From positions 124,001 through 188,000 of the forward strand of contig NZ_NPBJ01000029.1 in assembly GCF_002272075.1 (NCBI RefSeq): a stretch of 64,000 nucleotides of DNA, written 5' to 3'. This document shows, piece after piece, positions 34,552 through 42,726 of this stretch. This stretch comes from Terribacillus saccharophilus (GTDB lineage Bacteria; Bacillota; Bacilli; Bacillales; Amphibacillaceae). The translations under genes and the position numbers were made by a program. The stretch's first letter is position 1, and each line of letters opens with the position of its first letter. The notes beneath the pieces were generated by a model that saw nothing but the letters and a program-made list of their open reading frames with translations, searched no databases and was not told the origin of the DNA.

Positions 34552-35322
34552 TTATTTTGAATACATACTTTTGGTTATCTTGCCCAGCAGACTGCTTGGC
34601 ATTAGTTTCATGAGTAGAACGGCTGCGTGGATGTTCGCAGATGGGAACACGACCCGTTTACCTTTTACGAATCCTAGAAATCCTTGTTTTGCAACATCCT
34701 CGGGTGCATCACGGAACGATGACATGATTTTGTCGTTGCCGGCACGTTTAAAGAACTCGGTCTGCGTAGGACCAGGGCAAAGTGCCGTAACTGTTACGCC
34801 ACTATCTTTCAATTCCTCTGAAAGTGCTTCTGAATACCGCTGCACGAATGCTTTGGATGCGTGATATGCAGCCATATATGGCCCAGGCAGGAAGGCGGCC
34901 ATGCTGGAAATATTCAATATCCCATTCGGTACATTCTTGAATGGGGAGTGAATGATATCATCGATGAACAGACGAGTCAGGTTTGCCAATGAAACCATAT
35001 TCAGATGCAGCAGCTTTTGCTGGGTCTCAAAGCTCGTATCCTCGAATTTGCCGCTAAGTCCGAAGCCAGCATTATTCACAAGCACTTCAACAGTTTTTCC
35101 TTCATCACGAATCTTTTGATACAGTTCATATGCACTGTTAGGTACGGACAAATCATGAGGAATGACAGTCACATTCGAATCTTGCAGTTCTGTTTGCAGG
35201 GATAGGAGTTTATCCTTGGAACGCGCTACGATGATTAGATCATAGCCCGCTTTGGCGAACCATTTCGCTATATGGTAGCCAATTCCGCTGGAAGCTCCTG
35301 TAATTAGAGCAGTTGGTTTCAT
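34552..35322 (-). CDS. Short-chain dehydrogenase/reductase
   Basis: This 256-residue classical SDR has the cofactor motif TGASSGIG (8-15), NNAGFG near 88, the catalytic Ser in NISSMAA and YHASK (Tyr-x-x-x-Lys) near 153-157, then LCPGPTQTEF. The DltE/YqjQ-like branch is the best match by eye. Substrate is unknown. The ATG at 35322 has GAGGTG upstream. Confidence 0.88.
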   Translation of the reverse strand: MKPTALITGASSGIGYHIAKWFAKAGYDLIIVARSKDKLLSLQTELQDSNVTVIPHDLSVPNSAYELYQKIRDEGKTVEVLVNNAGFGLSGKFEDTSFETQQKLLHLNMVSLANLTRLFIDDIIHSPFKNVPNGILNISSMAAFLPGPYMAAYHASKAFVQRYSEALSEELKDSGVTVTALCPGPTQTEFFKRAGNDKIMSSFRDAPEDVAKQGFLGFVKGKRVVFPSANIHAAVLLMKLMPSSLLGKITKSMYSK

Positions 35323-35494
35323 TGTGCTTCACCTCATTTTGACAATCTTTATAAATATGTACCCTGTTGCGGGGCGGAAGAAACGCTATATGCTTTTAGT
35401 ATACCCTTTGCGCCGTTTGGTTACCAACTGGTTGCGAGGTTTTTCTTTACTTAAGAAAGGGAAAGGGCTTACAAAGGAAGAAGGAGGGAAACTG

Positions 35495-35698
35495 ATGGTA
35501 CAGAAAAACGGTGCGAGAGGCGACAAAGACAAACATGGCTTCTCTAAGGCTGAAAGTGAGAATCGGGAAAAGCAGCTTGAAAATAAACAGGATATGCTGG
35601 TAGACGATGTACCTGTGGATGAAGTAGAGCGAGATCTACAAGATGATCGACATAAACATCGGACAAAGCAAGCTTCCAATTCGGATCCGGAAGAATGA
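35495..35698 (+). CDS. Small, highly charged protein of unknown function
   Basis: This 67-residue protein is almost wholly hydrophilic (many Lys, Asp, Glu, Gln) with no predicted fold or membrane segment, resembling the small acidic hypothetical proteins of Bacillaceae. An AAGGAGGG site 7 bp before the ATG and a terminator right after support it as a gene. The reading frame extends upstream to 35324 but without a ribosome binding site. Confidence 0.65.
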   Translation: MVQKNGARGDKDKHGFSKAESENREKQLENKQDMLVDDVPVDEVERDLQDDRHKHRTKQASNSDPEE

Positions 35699-35728
35699 AC
35701 CTGCATCAAGTGGATGCGGGTTTTTTTA
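35698..35728 (+). terminator. Terminator of the small charged protein gene
   Basis: AACCTGCATC / GATGCGGGTT (one T-G pair) with a 5-nt loop and T-run. Confidence 0.85.
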
Positions 35729-35730
35729 TG

Positions 35731-35769
35731 TAAAAGAAAAGCAGATGCGTCATGTAGACATCATCTGCT
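35731..35769 (-). terminator. Terminator of the glutathione peroxidase gene
   Basis: On the minus strand AGCAGATG pairs with CATCTGCT across a 14-nt loop, followed by TTTTCTTTT. The 5' strand overlaps the stop codon region of the gene. Confidence 0.7.
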
Positions 35770-36249
35770 AGGCTGTTGGAGCAAATTTTCGATGGCGGGT
35801 TTCATATCCATTGGACTGGTCTTAGGCGCAAATCGCTCTACGACATTTCCATCCGCATCTACGAGAAACTTTGTGAAGTTCCATTTGATACTCTTGGAGA
35901 ATAATCCGCCTGCCTGACTGGTCAAATGCTTGTAAAGTGGGTGAGCGTCTGGTCCATTCACTTTTACTTTATCGAACATTGGAAAGCTGACGCCGTAATT
36001 GCGCTGACATACAGCGGCAATTTCTTCACTGCTGCCGGGTTCTTGGTTCATAAATTGATTGCATGGAAAACCGAGTATCACGAGTCCATTGTCCTGATAA
36101 TCTTTATACAGCTCCTGCAGTTGCTCCAACTGAGGTGCAAATCCGCATTTGCTTGCTGTATTTACGATGACGAGTACTTTTCCAGCGTAATCTTTTAAAC
36201 TAACTTCTTTCCCGTCTATAGTAACAGCTGAATAATCGTATACTGTCAT
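35761..36249 (-). CDS. Glutathione peroxidase family thiol peroxidase
   Basis: This 162-residue enzyme reduces peroxides with a cysteine (not selenocysteine) at Cys35 in NTASKCGF. The remaining active-site motifs are GFPCNQF, which holds a second conserved cysteine, and KWNFTKFLVD. In bacteria such enzymes usually use thioredoxin. The ATG at 36249 follows GAGGAGGAG; a more upstream in-frame codon at 36288 lacks a site. It is monocistronic. Confidence 0.92.
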   Translation of the reverse strand: MTVYDYSAVTIDGKEVSLKDYAGKVLVIVNTASKCGFAPQLEQLQELYKDYQDNGLVILGFPCNQFMNQEPGSSEEIAAVCQRNYGVSFPMFDKVKVNGPDAHPLYKHLTSQAGGLFSKSIKWNFTKFLVDADGNVVERFAPKTSPMDMKPAIENLLQQPSR

Positions 36250-36353
36250 GTCGTTCTCCTCCTCTTGTCTGCATTTCCAATGTAGCACAAACAGTGAAGA
36301 AGAGATAACAATCAGCCCTTTAATGGTAGAATGTAGAAAAGGGGGTTGTTCCT

Positions 36354-36722
36354 ATGGAGTTTTTCCTGAAGCGATTTGATCATGTGCAGCTTGCTTGTCC
36401 AAAGAGCAGCGAAGAGCAAGCAAGGGAGTTTTTCGTGGGTATTTTCGGTTTTGAAGAAATTGAGAAGCCAGCTAATTTACGAGCAAGAGGCGGTGTTTGG
36501 TTCACCTGTAACGATATCATCGTTCACATGGGTGTTGAGGAACCTTTTTCACCTGCACGGAAAGCCCATCCTGCTTTTGAAGTTGAAGGGCTGCTGTCTC
36601 TCAGACGTCATTTGGACGAACGCAATGTGGATTTCATTGATGATGCTGACCTGCCGGGTGCTGATCGAATTTATGTGAATGACCCTTTCGGCAACAGATT
36701 GGAATTCTTGGAATGGCATTAA
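36354..36722 (+). CDS. VOC (glyoxalase/bleomycin resistance) family protein
   Basis: This 122-residue single-module VOC protein has paired beta-alpha-beta units. Candidate metal ligands are His in RFDHVQLACP, His in IIVHMGVE and Glu in NRLEFLEW. Function could be a small lyase or dioxygenase; not predictable. The ATG follows GGGGG(T) about 8 bp upstream. A bidirectional terminator follows. Confidence 0.82.
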   Translation: MEFFLKRFDHVQLACPKSSEEQAREFFVGIFGFEEIEKPANLRARGGVWFTCNDIIVHMGVEEPFSPARKAHPAFEVEGLLSLRRHLDERNVDFIDDADLPGADRIYVNDPFGNRLEFLEWH

Positions 36723-36752
36723 AAAAAGAACCCCACTGGGGGGTTCTTTTTA
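36722..36752. terminator. Bidirectional terminator
   Basis: AAAAAGAACCCC / GGGGTTCTTTTT with a short loop; serves the VOC gene and the convergent trhO. Confidence 0.9.
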
Positions 36753-37712
36753 GTTTGCTACTGTTTCGTTATCTAGTTTTGCAAGACGCGCTTCCACTTC
36801 TTCTTCAGTCAAGCCTTGTTCTGCAACGTACATGTTACGAGGAGAACGGCGGCAGCTGTCGGAACAACCGCGAAGATATTTGTGCTCATTTTCTTCAGAG
36901 CAGATAATCTGGCGGTTACAGGAAGGATCTGCACAATTAACATAACGTTCACAAGGCTGTCCATCGAAGTAATCTTTGGCAACGATAACGTGTTCTGTTT
37001 GGTTAATTGGTACGGAGATACGTGTATCGAACACGTACATGCGGCCGTCCCAAAGCTTGCCTTGTACTTCAGGATCTTTTCCGTAAGTGGCAATACCACC
37101 ATGTAATTGACCGACGTCCTCAAAACCTTCGCGCACGAGCCAGCCGGAGAATTTCTCGCAACGGATACCGCCTGTGCAGTATGTCAGAACGCGTTTGCCT
37201 TCTAAAATATCTTTGTTTTCGCGGACCCAGTCTGGCAGATCGCGGAATGTTTCAATGTCAGGGCGGATTGCGCCGCGGAAGTGACCAAGATCAAATTCAT
37301 AATCATTCCGTGCATCCAGAACGACAGTGTTCTCGTCCTGCATCGCTTCGTAAAATTCCTGCGGAGATAGGTAGTTACCTGTCATCTCGCGAGGGTCTAT
37401 ATCATCTTCAAGACGCAGCGTTACCAATTCAGGACGTGCGCGCACATGCATTTTTTTGAAAGCATGTTCATCCGCTTCGTCGATTTTGAAGACCATTTCT
37501 TCAAAACCTGGTTTCGCATGCATCATGTCCATATAAGCTTGTGTCTGTTCGATTGTTCCGGAGCAAGTACCATTGATACCTTCTTTTGCTACAAGGATAC
37601 GGCCTTTAAGTCCGAGTTCCTTACATGCCTTTAGATGTTCTTGGGCAAAAACTTCCGGATCTTCAATATCTACATAGTTGTAATACAACAATACACGATA
37701 ATCACTCATCAT
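36750..37712 (-). CDS. trhO: tRNA uridine-34 hydroxylase TrhO (rhodanese-related)
   Basis: This 320-residue protein has an N-terminal acylphosphatase-like domain ([12 protein letters not shown]), a rhodanese domain with Cys179 and Cys185 in the [10 protein letters not shown] active loop, and a C-terminal Cys-rich segment ([18 protein letters not shown]). This is the YceA/YbfQ architecture that hydroxylates U34 of tRNA on the way to 5-methoxyuridine. AGGTGG lies 6 bp before the ATG at 37712. The earlier in-frame start at 37748 has no site. Confidence 0.93.
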   Translation of the reverse strand: MMSDYRVLLYYNYVDIEDPEVFAQEHLKACKELGLKGRILVAKEGINGTCSGTIEQTQAYMDMMHAKPGFEEMVFKIDEADEHAFKKMHVRARPELVTLRLEDDIDPREMTGNYLSPQEFYEAMQDENTVVLDARNDYEFDLGHFRGAIRPDIETFRDLPDWVRENKDILEGKRVLTYCTGGIRCEKFSGWLVREGFEDVGQLHGGIATYGKDPEVQGKLWDGRMYVFDTRISVPINQTEHVIVAKDYFDGQPCERYVNCADPSCNRQIICSEENEHKYLRGCSDSCRRSPRNMYVAEQGLTEEEVEARLAKLDNETVAN

Positions 37713-37826
37713 CTTTTTCCACCTGTCATTTATATTTGCAAGATACAAAATTAGGCGTTATGTCGTTATTTATACTCTTGCAATCAAATATTTTAACACG
37801 AAAAGAAGACCAGTACAAATGGAATT

Positions 37827-38795
37827 TTAAAACAGCTTGTTCTTGAAATAATGCCACATGCCGAAAGTAATCAAAACAAGAAGGACACTTACACCAGCTG
37901 TCGTCCATGGACTATCAGCATACGGTATTGGCAGATTCATCCCGAAGAAGCCTGTTACGAACGTAAGCGGAAGCATGACTGTCGAGATAATTGTCAGGAC
38001 GTTCAGCTTCTCCGTAGATTTGGCACTGATAATGGAATAATACGTATCCAGTGCACTGTTTACCAAATCACGGAATGTTTCGGTAGAGTCGACAATACGT
38101 TCCAAGTGATCAATCAGATCCGTATAAAAGGGTACATTCTCTTCTTTAATATCGAATTTCCATTTGTTGTTCACATTCAGGAAAATCCGCCGCTGCGGCA
38201 GAATTACCCTTCTGATCAGAATAATCGTCCGTTTTAAGGCAAGGAATTCCTCCGTTACCTCTTTAACACCTTCACTGTACATTTCATCTTCCAGTTCCTC
38301 AATCCGGATTCCGATGCGATCCAAAACAGGAAAGTATTCATCTGTAATGCCATCTGCAAGTGCATACAGAAGGAAGTCTGCTCCTTGATTCATGAATCTG
38401 GAAGAACGCGAGCAGATGGCATCCATCTGTCCGAGCCAGCGAAGCTTATGCTTATGGATAGTCACTACATAATTCGGGCCCAAGAAAACATTTAGTTCCA
38501 GTGTGGTGATCTCATTGTCACTTTCCTCGTTGTAACGCAGGGCATGGAAGACGAAGAATTTGTATGCATCATAATCATCGACTTTAGCGCGAGGGCTGTC
38601 ATGCAGGCAGTCTTCGATTGCTAGCGGGTGGAAGTCGAATATCCCCGCAATTTCATGCAATTCATGAGACTGTACATCATAGGCATCAATCCACAGGAGG
38701 TTGTCAGGGTCCTCCAAATGACGATTACTGTTTTTCAAAGAGATATTTGTATGCATCGTGTCAGTCTGATGATTATAAAGATACGTCTTAATCAT
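37827..38795 (-). CDS. corA: CorA family magnesium transporter
   Basis: This 322-residue channel subunit has a large cytoplasmic N-terminal domain and two C-terminal helices. The invariant GMN motif ends the first helix (FFGMNLPIPYADSP). It transports magnesium, possibly other divalent metals, as a pentamer. AAGGGGTGG precedes the ATG. Its promoter carries an inverted repeat over the -10 (see 38850-38879). Confidence 0.93.
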   Translation of the reverse strand: MIKTYLYNHQTDTMHTNISLKNSNRHLEDPDNLLWIDAYDVQSHELHEIAGIFDFHPLAIEDCLHDSPRAKVDDYDAYKFFVFHALRYNEESDNEITTLELNVFLGPNYVVTIHKHKLRWLGQMDAICSRSSRFMNQGADFLLYALADGITDEYFPVLDRIGIRIEELEDEMYSEGVKEVTEEFLALKRTIILIRRVILPQRRIFLNVNNKWKFDIKEENVPFYTDLIDHLERIVDSTETFRDLVNSALDTYYSIISAKSTEKLNVLTIISTVMLPLTFVTGFFGMNLPIPYADSPWTTAGVSVLLVLITFGMWHYFKNKLF

Positions 38796-38849
38796 AGTGC
38801 CACCCCTTCCGTTACGTTTATTCTTTCACAATGTTCGTAAGCTATAGTC

Positions 38850-38879
38850 ACTATAAAAAAATGGGGTAAGAACTGTCAA
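38850..38879 (-). promoter_or_regulatory. corA promoter with overlapping inverted repeat
   Basis: On the minus strand TTGACA (38874-38879), 18-bp spacer, TATAGT (38850-38855). The -10 is part of TATAGTGACTATA, an inverted repeat. The decamer CTATAGTCAC here (38842-38851, plus strand) recurs inside a perfect palindrome 138 bp away. Confidence 0.7.
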
Positions 38880-38973
38880 CAGGAATATTTCTTCTTAAAA
38901 GCGGGTATGAAAAAGAAATGCAGTGGTTAAACTGGAAGTGAATAAGCTTGTTTGTCGAATTCTGGAGCGAAAA

Positions 38974-38991
38974 CCGTGACTATAGTCACGG
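38974..38991. promoter_or_regulatory. 18-bp perfect palindrome between corA and the cold-shock gene
   Basis: CCGTGACTATAGTCACGG is a perfect inverted repeat with no T-run, so it is more like an operator than a terminator. It lies midway in a 462-bp gene-free stretch (38796-39257). That stretch otherwise holds the corA promoter, the cold-shock promoter and its long leader. I see no gene in it. Confidence 0.55.
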
Positions 38992-39105
38992 GTATTTATA
39001 CGTCTCTGTGTAAGCGTATTCTGCGAGTAATATCGTTAAAGAAAGCGTTTTTATAGGGCGTGCGACTCATTATGAACTATTTTTGGAAAAATAGTTGTAA
39101 TTGAC

Positions 39106-39134
39106 TTGCATTCTTATTCAAAAAAAGGTACTCT
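39106..39134 (+). promoter_or_regulatory. Promoter of the cold-shock gene
   Basis: TTGCAT, 17-bp spacer, TACTCT. The start near 39141 gives a leader of about 115 nt before the ATG, the long untranslated leader typical of cold-shock mRNAs. Confidence 0.6.
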
Positions 39135-39257
39135 TAAGTAGCAAAAGGAAACGGTACGGTTGAATAATCTTTACGATCTCTTTCACAATAAGTGGTGTAA
39201 AGGTATAACGATTCAATACCTGTACTTTTGTACTTCTATTGTAAGGAGGTCATTTAA

Positions 39258-39455
39258 ATGACTGGAAAAGTAAAATGGTTTAACGCAGACAAAGGTTTTG
39301 GTTTCATCGAAAGAGAGGACGGAGACGACGTATTCGTACACTTCTCTGCTATCCAATCTGAAGGTTTCAAAACTCTTGACGAAGGTCAAGAAGTTGAATT
39401 CGAAATCGTTGAAGGCAACCGCGGCCCACAAGCTGCTAACGTAACTCGTCTGTAA
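39258..39455 (+). CDS. Cold-shock protein (CspA/CspB family)
   Basis: This 65-residue OB-fold nucleic acid chaperone has RNP1 (KGFGFIE) and RNP2 (VFVHFS) and ends in ANVTRL. It binds single-stranded RNA and DNA and melts mRNA structure at low temperature. AAGGAGG lies 8-9 bp before the ATG. Codon use is that of a highly expressed gene. Its long leader may be temperature-responsive. Confidence 0.96.
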   Translation: MTGKVKWFNADKGFGFIEREDGDDVFVHFSAIQSEGFKTLDEGQEVEFEIVEGNRGPQAANVTRL

Positions 39456-39473
39456 TTTCATACAATGACGACA

Positions 39474-39511
39474 GAGGCGCATTCTGGAATTTTCCAGGAT
39501 GCGTCTTTTAT
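39474..39511 (+). terminator. Terminator of the cold-shock gene
   Basis: GCGCATTCTGGAA / TTCCAGGATGCGT (one G-T pair), then CTTTTAT. Confidence 0.85.
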
Positions 39512-39536
39512 CATTTTTAAGGAGAGATGAGCGCTG

Positions 39537-39842
39537 ATGAGTCAAGACGAGCTTTCAAGGAAGATCATTGAAAAATACCAAGAAGATGAACGGATGATGA
39601 TCCGGATCTTTGCCCAATGGTGTACGAATCATAATCTTGATGCTGTTTCCTTATATGAACAAGCTTATCCGAACCAAGGAAAAAATGAAGCTCTTAAAGA
39701 AGCGTTGGAAGAAGTCCTTCCTAAAGAAGAAGCCTCTGATATCTCAGATGAGATGGTAGTGGAAGTGCTTCAGTTCTTTGGTAATGATGATTTGGCATTC
39801 GTTGCAGCATCTGTGGCAGAGGAACGAAGGGGGAAGCGATAA
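39537..39842 (+). CDS. Conserved-looking small protein of unknown function, upstream of xpt
   Basis: I do not recognise this 101-residue soluble, acidic, mostly helical protein. It begins MSQDELSRKIIEKYQED and has a lone cysteine in AQWCTNHNL. AAGGAGAG lies upstream at a rather long distance. The stop is one base before the xpt start, so it is co-expressed with the purine salvage gene. It shows no membrane segment or known motif. Confidence 0.7.
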   Translation: MSQDELSRKIIEKYQEDERMMIRIFAQWCTNHNLDAVSLYEQAYPNQGKNEALKEALEEVLPKEEASDISDEMVVEVLQFFGNDDLAFVAASVAEERRGKR

Positions 39843-39843
39843 G

Positions 39844-40419
39844 ATGGAACTGCTCCAAAAAGCAATTCAAGAAAGAGGAACGATTATCGGGGATACAATC
39901 GTCAAAGTAGATAGCTTTTTGAATCATGAAATGGACACGGCCCTTTTATATGAGATAGGCCAGGAGTTCCGTCGACAATTCCAGCACAAGCCTGTAACGA
40001 AAATCGTAACGATTGAGGCGGGTGGAATTGCTCCAGCGCTTATGGCTGGTCTTGCTTTCAACGTCCCCGTTGTTTATGCGAAAAAACAAAAGTCGCTGAC
40101 AATGAAGGGTGATGTTTATATCGAGTCTGTCTATTCGTTCACAAAACAGGTACATTCAAATGTGACGATTTCAAAGGATAGATTATCGCCAGAAGATCAC
40201 GTGTTGATTATCGATGATTTCCTTGCGAACGGCGAAGCAGCTGCTGGTTTAATTAGTATTCTTAATCAGGCGGGTGCCACGGTTGCTGGTATCGGGATTG
40301 TTATCGAGAAAAGCTTTCAAAGAGGAAGGTCGCGTCTGGAAGAACTAGGTATTGAAGTAGTATCCCTTGCTCGTATTGCACGTATTGGTGAAGGGAAAAT
40401 AGAATTCTTGAATTCATAA
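39844..40419 (+). CDS. xpt: Xanthine phosphoribosyltransferase
   Basis: This 191-residue type I phosphoribosyltransferase converts xanthine and PRPP to XMP. It begins MELLQKAIQERG and carries the PRPP loop VLIIDDFLANGEA and the EAGGIAPA segment typical of bacterial Xpt. The upstream in-frame extension lies inside the preceding gene and lacks a site. In B. subtilis xpt is led by a guanine riboswitch; I find none here, the gene being second in an operon. Confidence 0.94.
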   Translation: MELLQKAIQERGTIIGDTIVKVDSFLNHEMDTALLYEIGQEFRRQFQHKPVTKIVTIEAGGIAPALMAGLAFNVPVVYAKKQKSLTMKGDVYIESVYSFTKQVHSNVTISKDRLSPEDHVLIIDDFLANGEAAAGLISILNQAGATVAGIGIVIEKSFQRGRSRLEELGIEVVSLARIARIGEGKIEFLNS

Positions 40420-40438
40420 CTTGATAGGATGATAGTTT

Positions 40439-41341
40439 GTGGCTTACATATTAACCTTATTGCCAATCTTCGGTATTTTTCTTCTTGGTTTTGTTGGACA
40501 GAAGCTTTTGAAATTCGACATCCGAAGCATCTCGAAAATGTCGGTTTATCTTCTGTCACCCGTATTGGCTTTCCAAACGTTTTATGAGAACCGGCTAAGT
40601 GTAGATTATATCTATTTGGCGATTTTCGTTGTCGGTATTTGTCTGGCATTGGTATTGATCTGTTATGTGATCAGTCTTCTGCGCGGATACGACCGACAGG
40701 ATACATATAGCTTAATGCTTGGCGCTTCGTTCATGAACAATGGCAATTACGGAACTCCGCTTGTTTTATTTGTATTCGGTGCAGCCGGCTTCGATTATGC
40801 GGTTATTCTGCTTGTATTGCAGCAGCTCGTGATGGTGACGATTGGTGTCTTTATAGCAGCTAAGGGCGGAGGGGCTGTGCTGTCGCCTCGTGCCACCTTC
40901 CTTTCTGTCTTAAAAATACCGATCATCTATGGTGCGATACTCGGTATTTTGTTCCAAGTCTTCTCTATCCCGCTTAGCGGACCAATTACCGAGGCTGTTC
41001 ATCTTGTGGCGGATGCGGCAATCCCTACAGTAATGATCGTACTTGGTATGCAGCTTGCTAATATCTCATTAAAATCCTTTGAATACGAGCGTCTTACTTA
41101 TGCGCTCGTTTTGAAGCTTCTTATCTCACCGGTCATCGCTTATTTATTTACACTCATTCTGCCGGTGGATGACATGGTCAAACAGATCATGATTCTGGTC
41201 GCTGCGATGCCTACAGCGGCGAATACAACTTTATACGCACTCGAATTTGGTGCTAAACCTGCTTATGTGTCGAGTGCAACATTAATCAGTACGGTGCTTA
41301 GTCTTATTACCTTACCTGTCTTATTGTATATATTAATTTAA
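40439..41341 (+). CDS. AEC family transporter (auxin efflux carrier-like permease)
   Basis: This 300-residue protein has ten predicted membrane helices in two halves. Characteristic residues are the MNNGNYGTPL segment near 98-107 and the second-half AAMPTAANTTLYA. Bacterial relatives export or import malate and other organic acids. GTG start with AGGATGA upstream, 19 bp after xpt. A terminator follows. Confidence 0.88.
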   Translation: MAYILTLLPIFGIFLLGFVGQKLLKFDIRSISKMSVYLLSPVLAFQTFYENRLSVDYIYLAIFVVGICLALVLICYVISLLRGYDRQDTYSLMLGASFMNNGNYGTPLVLFVFGAAGFDYAVILLVLQQLVMVTIGVFIAAKGGGAVLSPRATFLSVLKIPIIYGAILGILFQVFSIPLSGPITEAVHLVADAAIPTVMIVLGMQLANISLKSFEYERLTYALVLKLLISPVIAYLFTLILPVDDMVKQIMILVAAMPTAANTTLYALEFGAKPAYVSSATLISTVLSLITLPVLLYILI

Positions 41342-41368
41342 AGAGGCCAGTTTCCTGGCCTCTTTTCT
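41341..41368. terminator. Bidirectional terminator
   Basis: AAGAGGCCAG / CTGGCCTCTT with TTTC loop and flanking A and T. Confidence 0.9.
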
Positions 41369-42246
41369 TATGCTTTCTTAGTAAATAATTTAATCAGTGC
41401 TTGTGTCCCGAGATCCTCATCGCCATTTTCGGCAAGCCGTTCATATAAGGAAAGACTCAGTTCTAGTCCTGGTGTAGTCATGCCCATTTCATTGGCTGCT
41501 TCCAAAGCGAGTTTCATGTCCTTGATGAAATGTTTTACATAGAAACCAGGATCATAATCGCCTTTGATCATCCGGGGAGCAAGGTTGCTCAAGCTGAAAC
41601 TGCCGGCAGCACCTGTCGTTATCGACTGGAGCACCTTTGATGGGTCCATGCCTGCATGCTCTGCATAAGCGATCGCTTCGCAAACACCGACCATATTGCT
41701 TGCAATGGTTACCTGATTAATCAGCTTCGTATGCTGCCCGAAACCAGCAGGCCCTTGAAGGATAATGTTTTCACCCATTGCTTCGAATACTGGAAGGGCA
41801 GCTTGAAATGCATCTGCATCACCACCGACCATGATGGCCAGCTTTCCGTTCTGCGCACCAATATCCCCACCTGAAACAGGAGCATCCAATGCGAAAATAC
41901 CTTTATCTTTCGCTTTAGAATGGATTTCCTCGGCAAGCGCTGGCTTCGAGGTCGTCATATCAATTACATAGGTGCCCGGGCGTGCGTGATGAATAATACC
42001 GTTTTCGCCAAAGTAGACTTCCTGAACATCGCTTGGATAGCCGACCATCGTAATTACTGCATCCACATTAGCAGCGAGGCTCGCGGGTGTATCGTGCCAA
42101 ACTGCTCCAGCTTCAACCAATTCTTCTGCTTTCGCTTTCGTTCGTGTATAGACTGCCAGTTCAAAGCCTGCCTGCATTAAATTGCGGCTCATACTTTTTC
42201 CCATAACGCCTGTACCGATGAATCCTATCTTTTTGATAGTTCCCAT
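41368..42246 (-). CDS. Beta-hydroxyacid dehydrogenase family (YkwC-like)
   Basis: This 292-residue NAD(P)-dependent enzyme has the Rossmann motif GFIGTGVMGKSM at the start, DAPVSGGDIGAQNG (substrate-binding glycine stretch) and the catalytic lysine in HTKLINQ. It belongs with 3-hydroxyisobutyrate and tartronate semialdehyde reductases. The real substrate is unknown. The ATG at 42246 follows AAGGAGGG; an earlier in-frame start lacks a site. Confidence 0.88.
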   Translation of the reverse strand: MGTIKKIGFIGTGVMGKSMSRNLMQAGFELAVYTRTKAKAEELVEAGAVWHDTPASLAANVDAVITMVGYPSDVQEVYFGENGIIHHARPGTYVIDMTTSKPALAEEIHSKAKDKGIFALDAPVSGGDIGAQNGKLAIMVGGDADAFQAALPVFEAMGENIILQGPAGFGQHTKLINQVTIASNMVGVCEAIAYAEHAGMDPSKVLQSITTGAAGSFSLSNLAPRMIKGDYDPGFYVKHFIKDMKLALEAANEMGMTTPGLELSLSLYERLAENGDEDLGTQALIKLFTKKA

Positions 42247-42464
42247 ATAATCCCTCCTTAGCATGCACTTTTATCGTACCTTTAAGCTTCAGGAATGTCG
42301 AGTGCTGGAGATAGAATCGCCAAAAATCACAAACAATTTTTCGACAGCAAAAAACCTCGAAAGATGGCAGTTTCTTTTTTGCGATAGATTGTGAAATACG
42401 GCCGGTGAAAAAAGTAGAGATTGAAAGAGTTATGGATATATGGTAAAGTCATTTATACAACATC

Positions 42465-42502
42465 TTGTTAGCGAAGACATAATTTAATACCATATATAGT
42501 TT
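42465..42502 (+). promoter_or_regulatory. Candidate ribonucleotide reductase promoter with NrdR-like box
   Basis: TTGTTA (42465-42470), 17-bp spacer, TACCAT (42488-42493). Overlapping the -10, ATACCATATATAGTTT (42487-42502) agrees at 13 of 16 positions with the NrdR box form I recall (ACACWATATATWGTGT). An inverted partial copy (ATATATGGTA) lies at 42436-42445. No second full box at the usual spacing is seen. The rest of 42247-42464 holds nothing I can name. Confidence 0.45.
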
Positions 42503-42509
42503 CGAAGGC

Positions 42510-42659
42510 GAGCAAGCCGGGTATCGACAGGTAGATGAGAAATCGCTTCATTTGCCTGATAGACAGTGTTCTCAGACACTTTTTATTTGTCGATTCTGAT
42601 CTATGTTACTACTGTATCTAGTAGGACGGACAGAATAGGCAGTTTCCTGGTAGTTGCTC
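42510..42659 (+). promoter_or_regulatory. Candidate structured leader RNA of the ribonucleotide reductase gene
   Basis: Nested complementarity spans about 150 nt. GAGCAA (42510-42515) pairs with TTGCTC (42654-42659), and CCGGG (42517-42521) with CCTGG (42646-42650). Inside, ATCGACA (42533-42539) pairs with TGTCGAT (42588-42594) and encloses two hairpins, GGTAGATGA/TCATTTGCC and AGTGT/ACACT. A third hairpin, CTACT/AGTAG, lies at 42609-42624. I do not recognise the class; it is not a B12, purine or T-box element. Structure is inferred by eye only. Confidence 0.45.
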
Positions 42660-42726
42660 ACTTTGTGCGTTTAGGGGAAAGAAGTACTTACAATTACACC
42701 TGTATTTTGGAGGAGGAAGTTTCAAC

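Noticed and set aside
38796-39257. A small gene in the corA to cold-shock gap
   Set aside because: No open frame with a ribosome binding site; promoters, a palindrome and a leader account for the region.
42558-42586. Hairpin AGTGT/ACACT followed by TTTTT as an intrinsic terminator in the reductase leader
   Set aside because: The stem is only 5 bp with few G-C pairs, too weak for a terminator by itself; kept as part of the structured leader.
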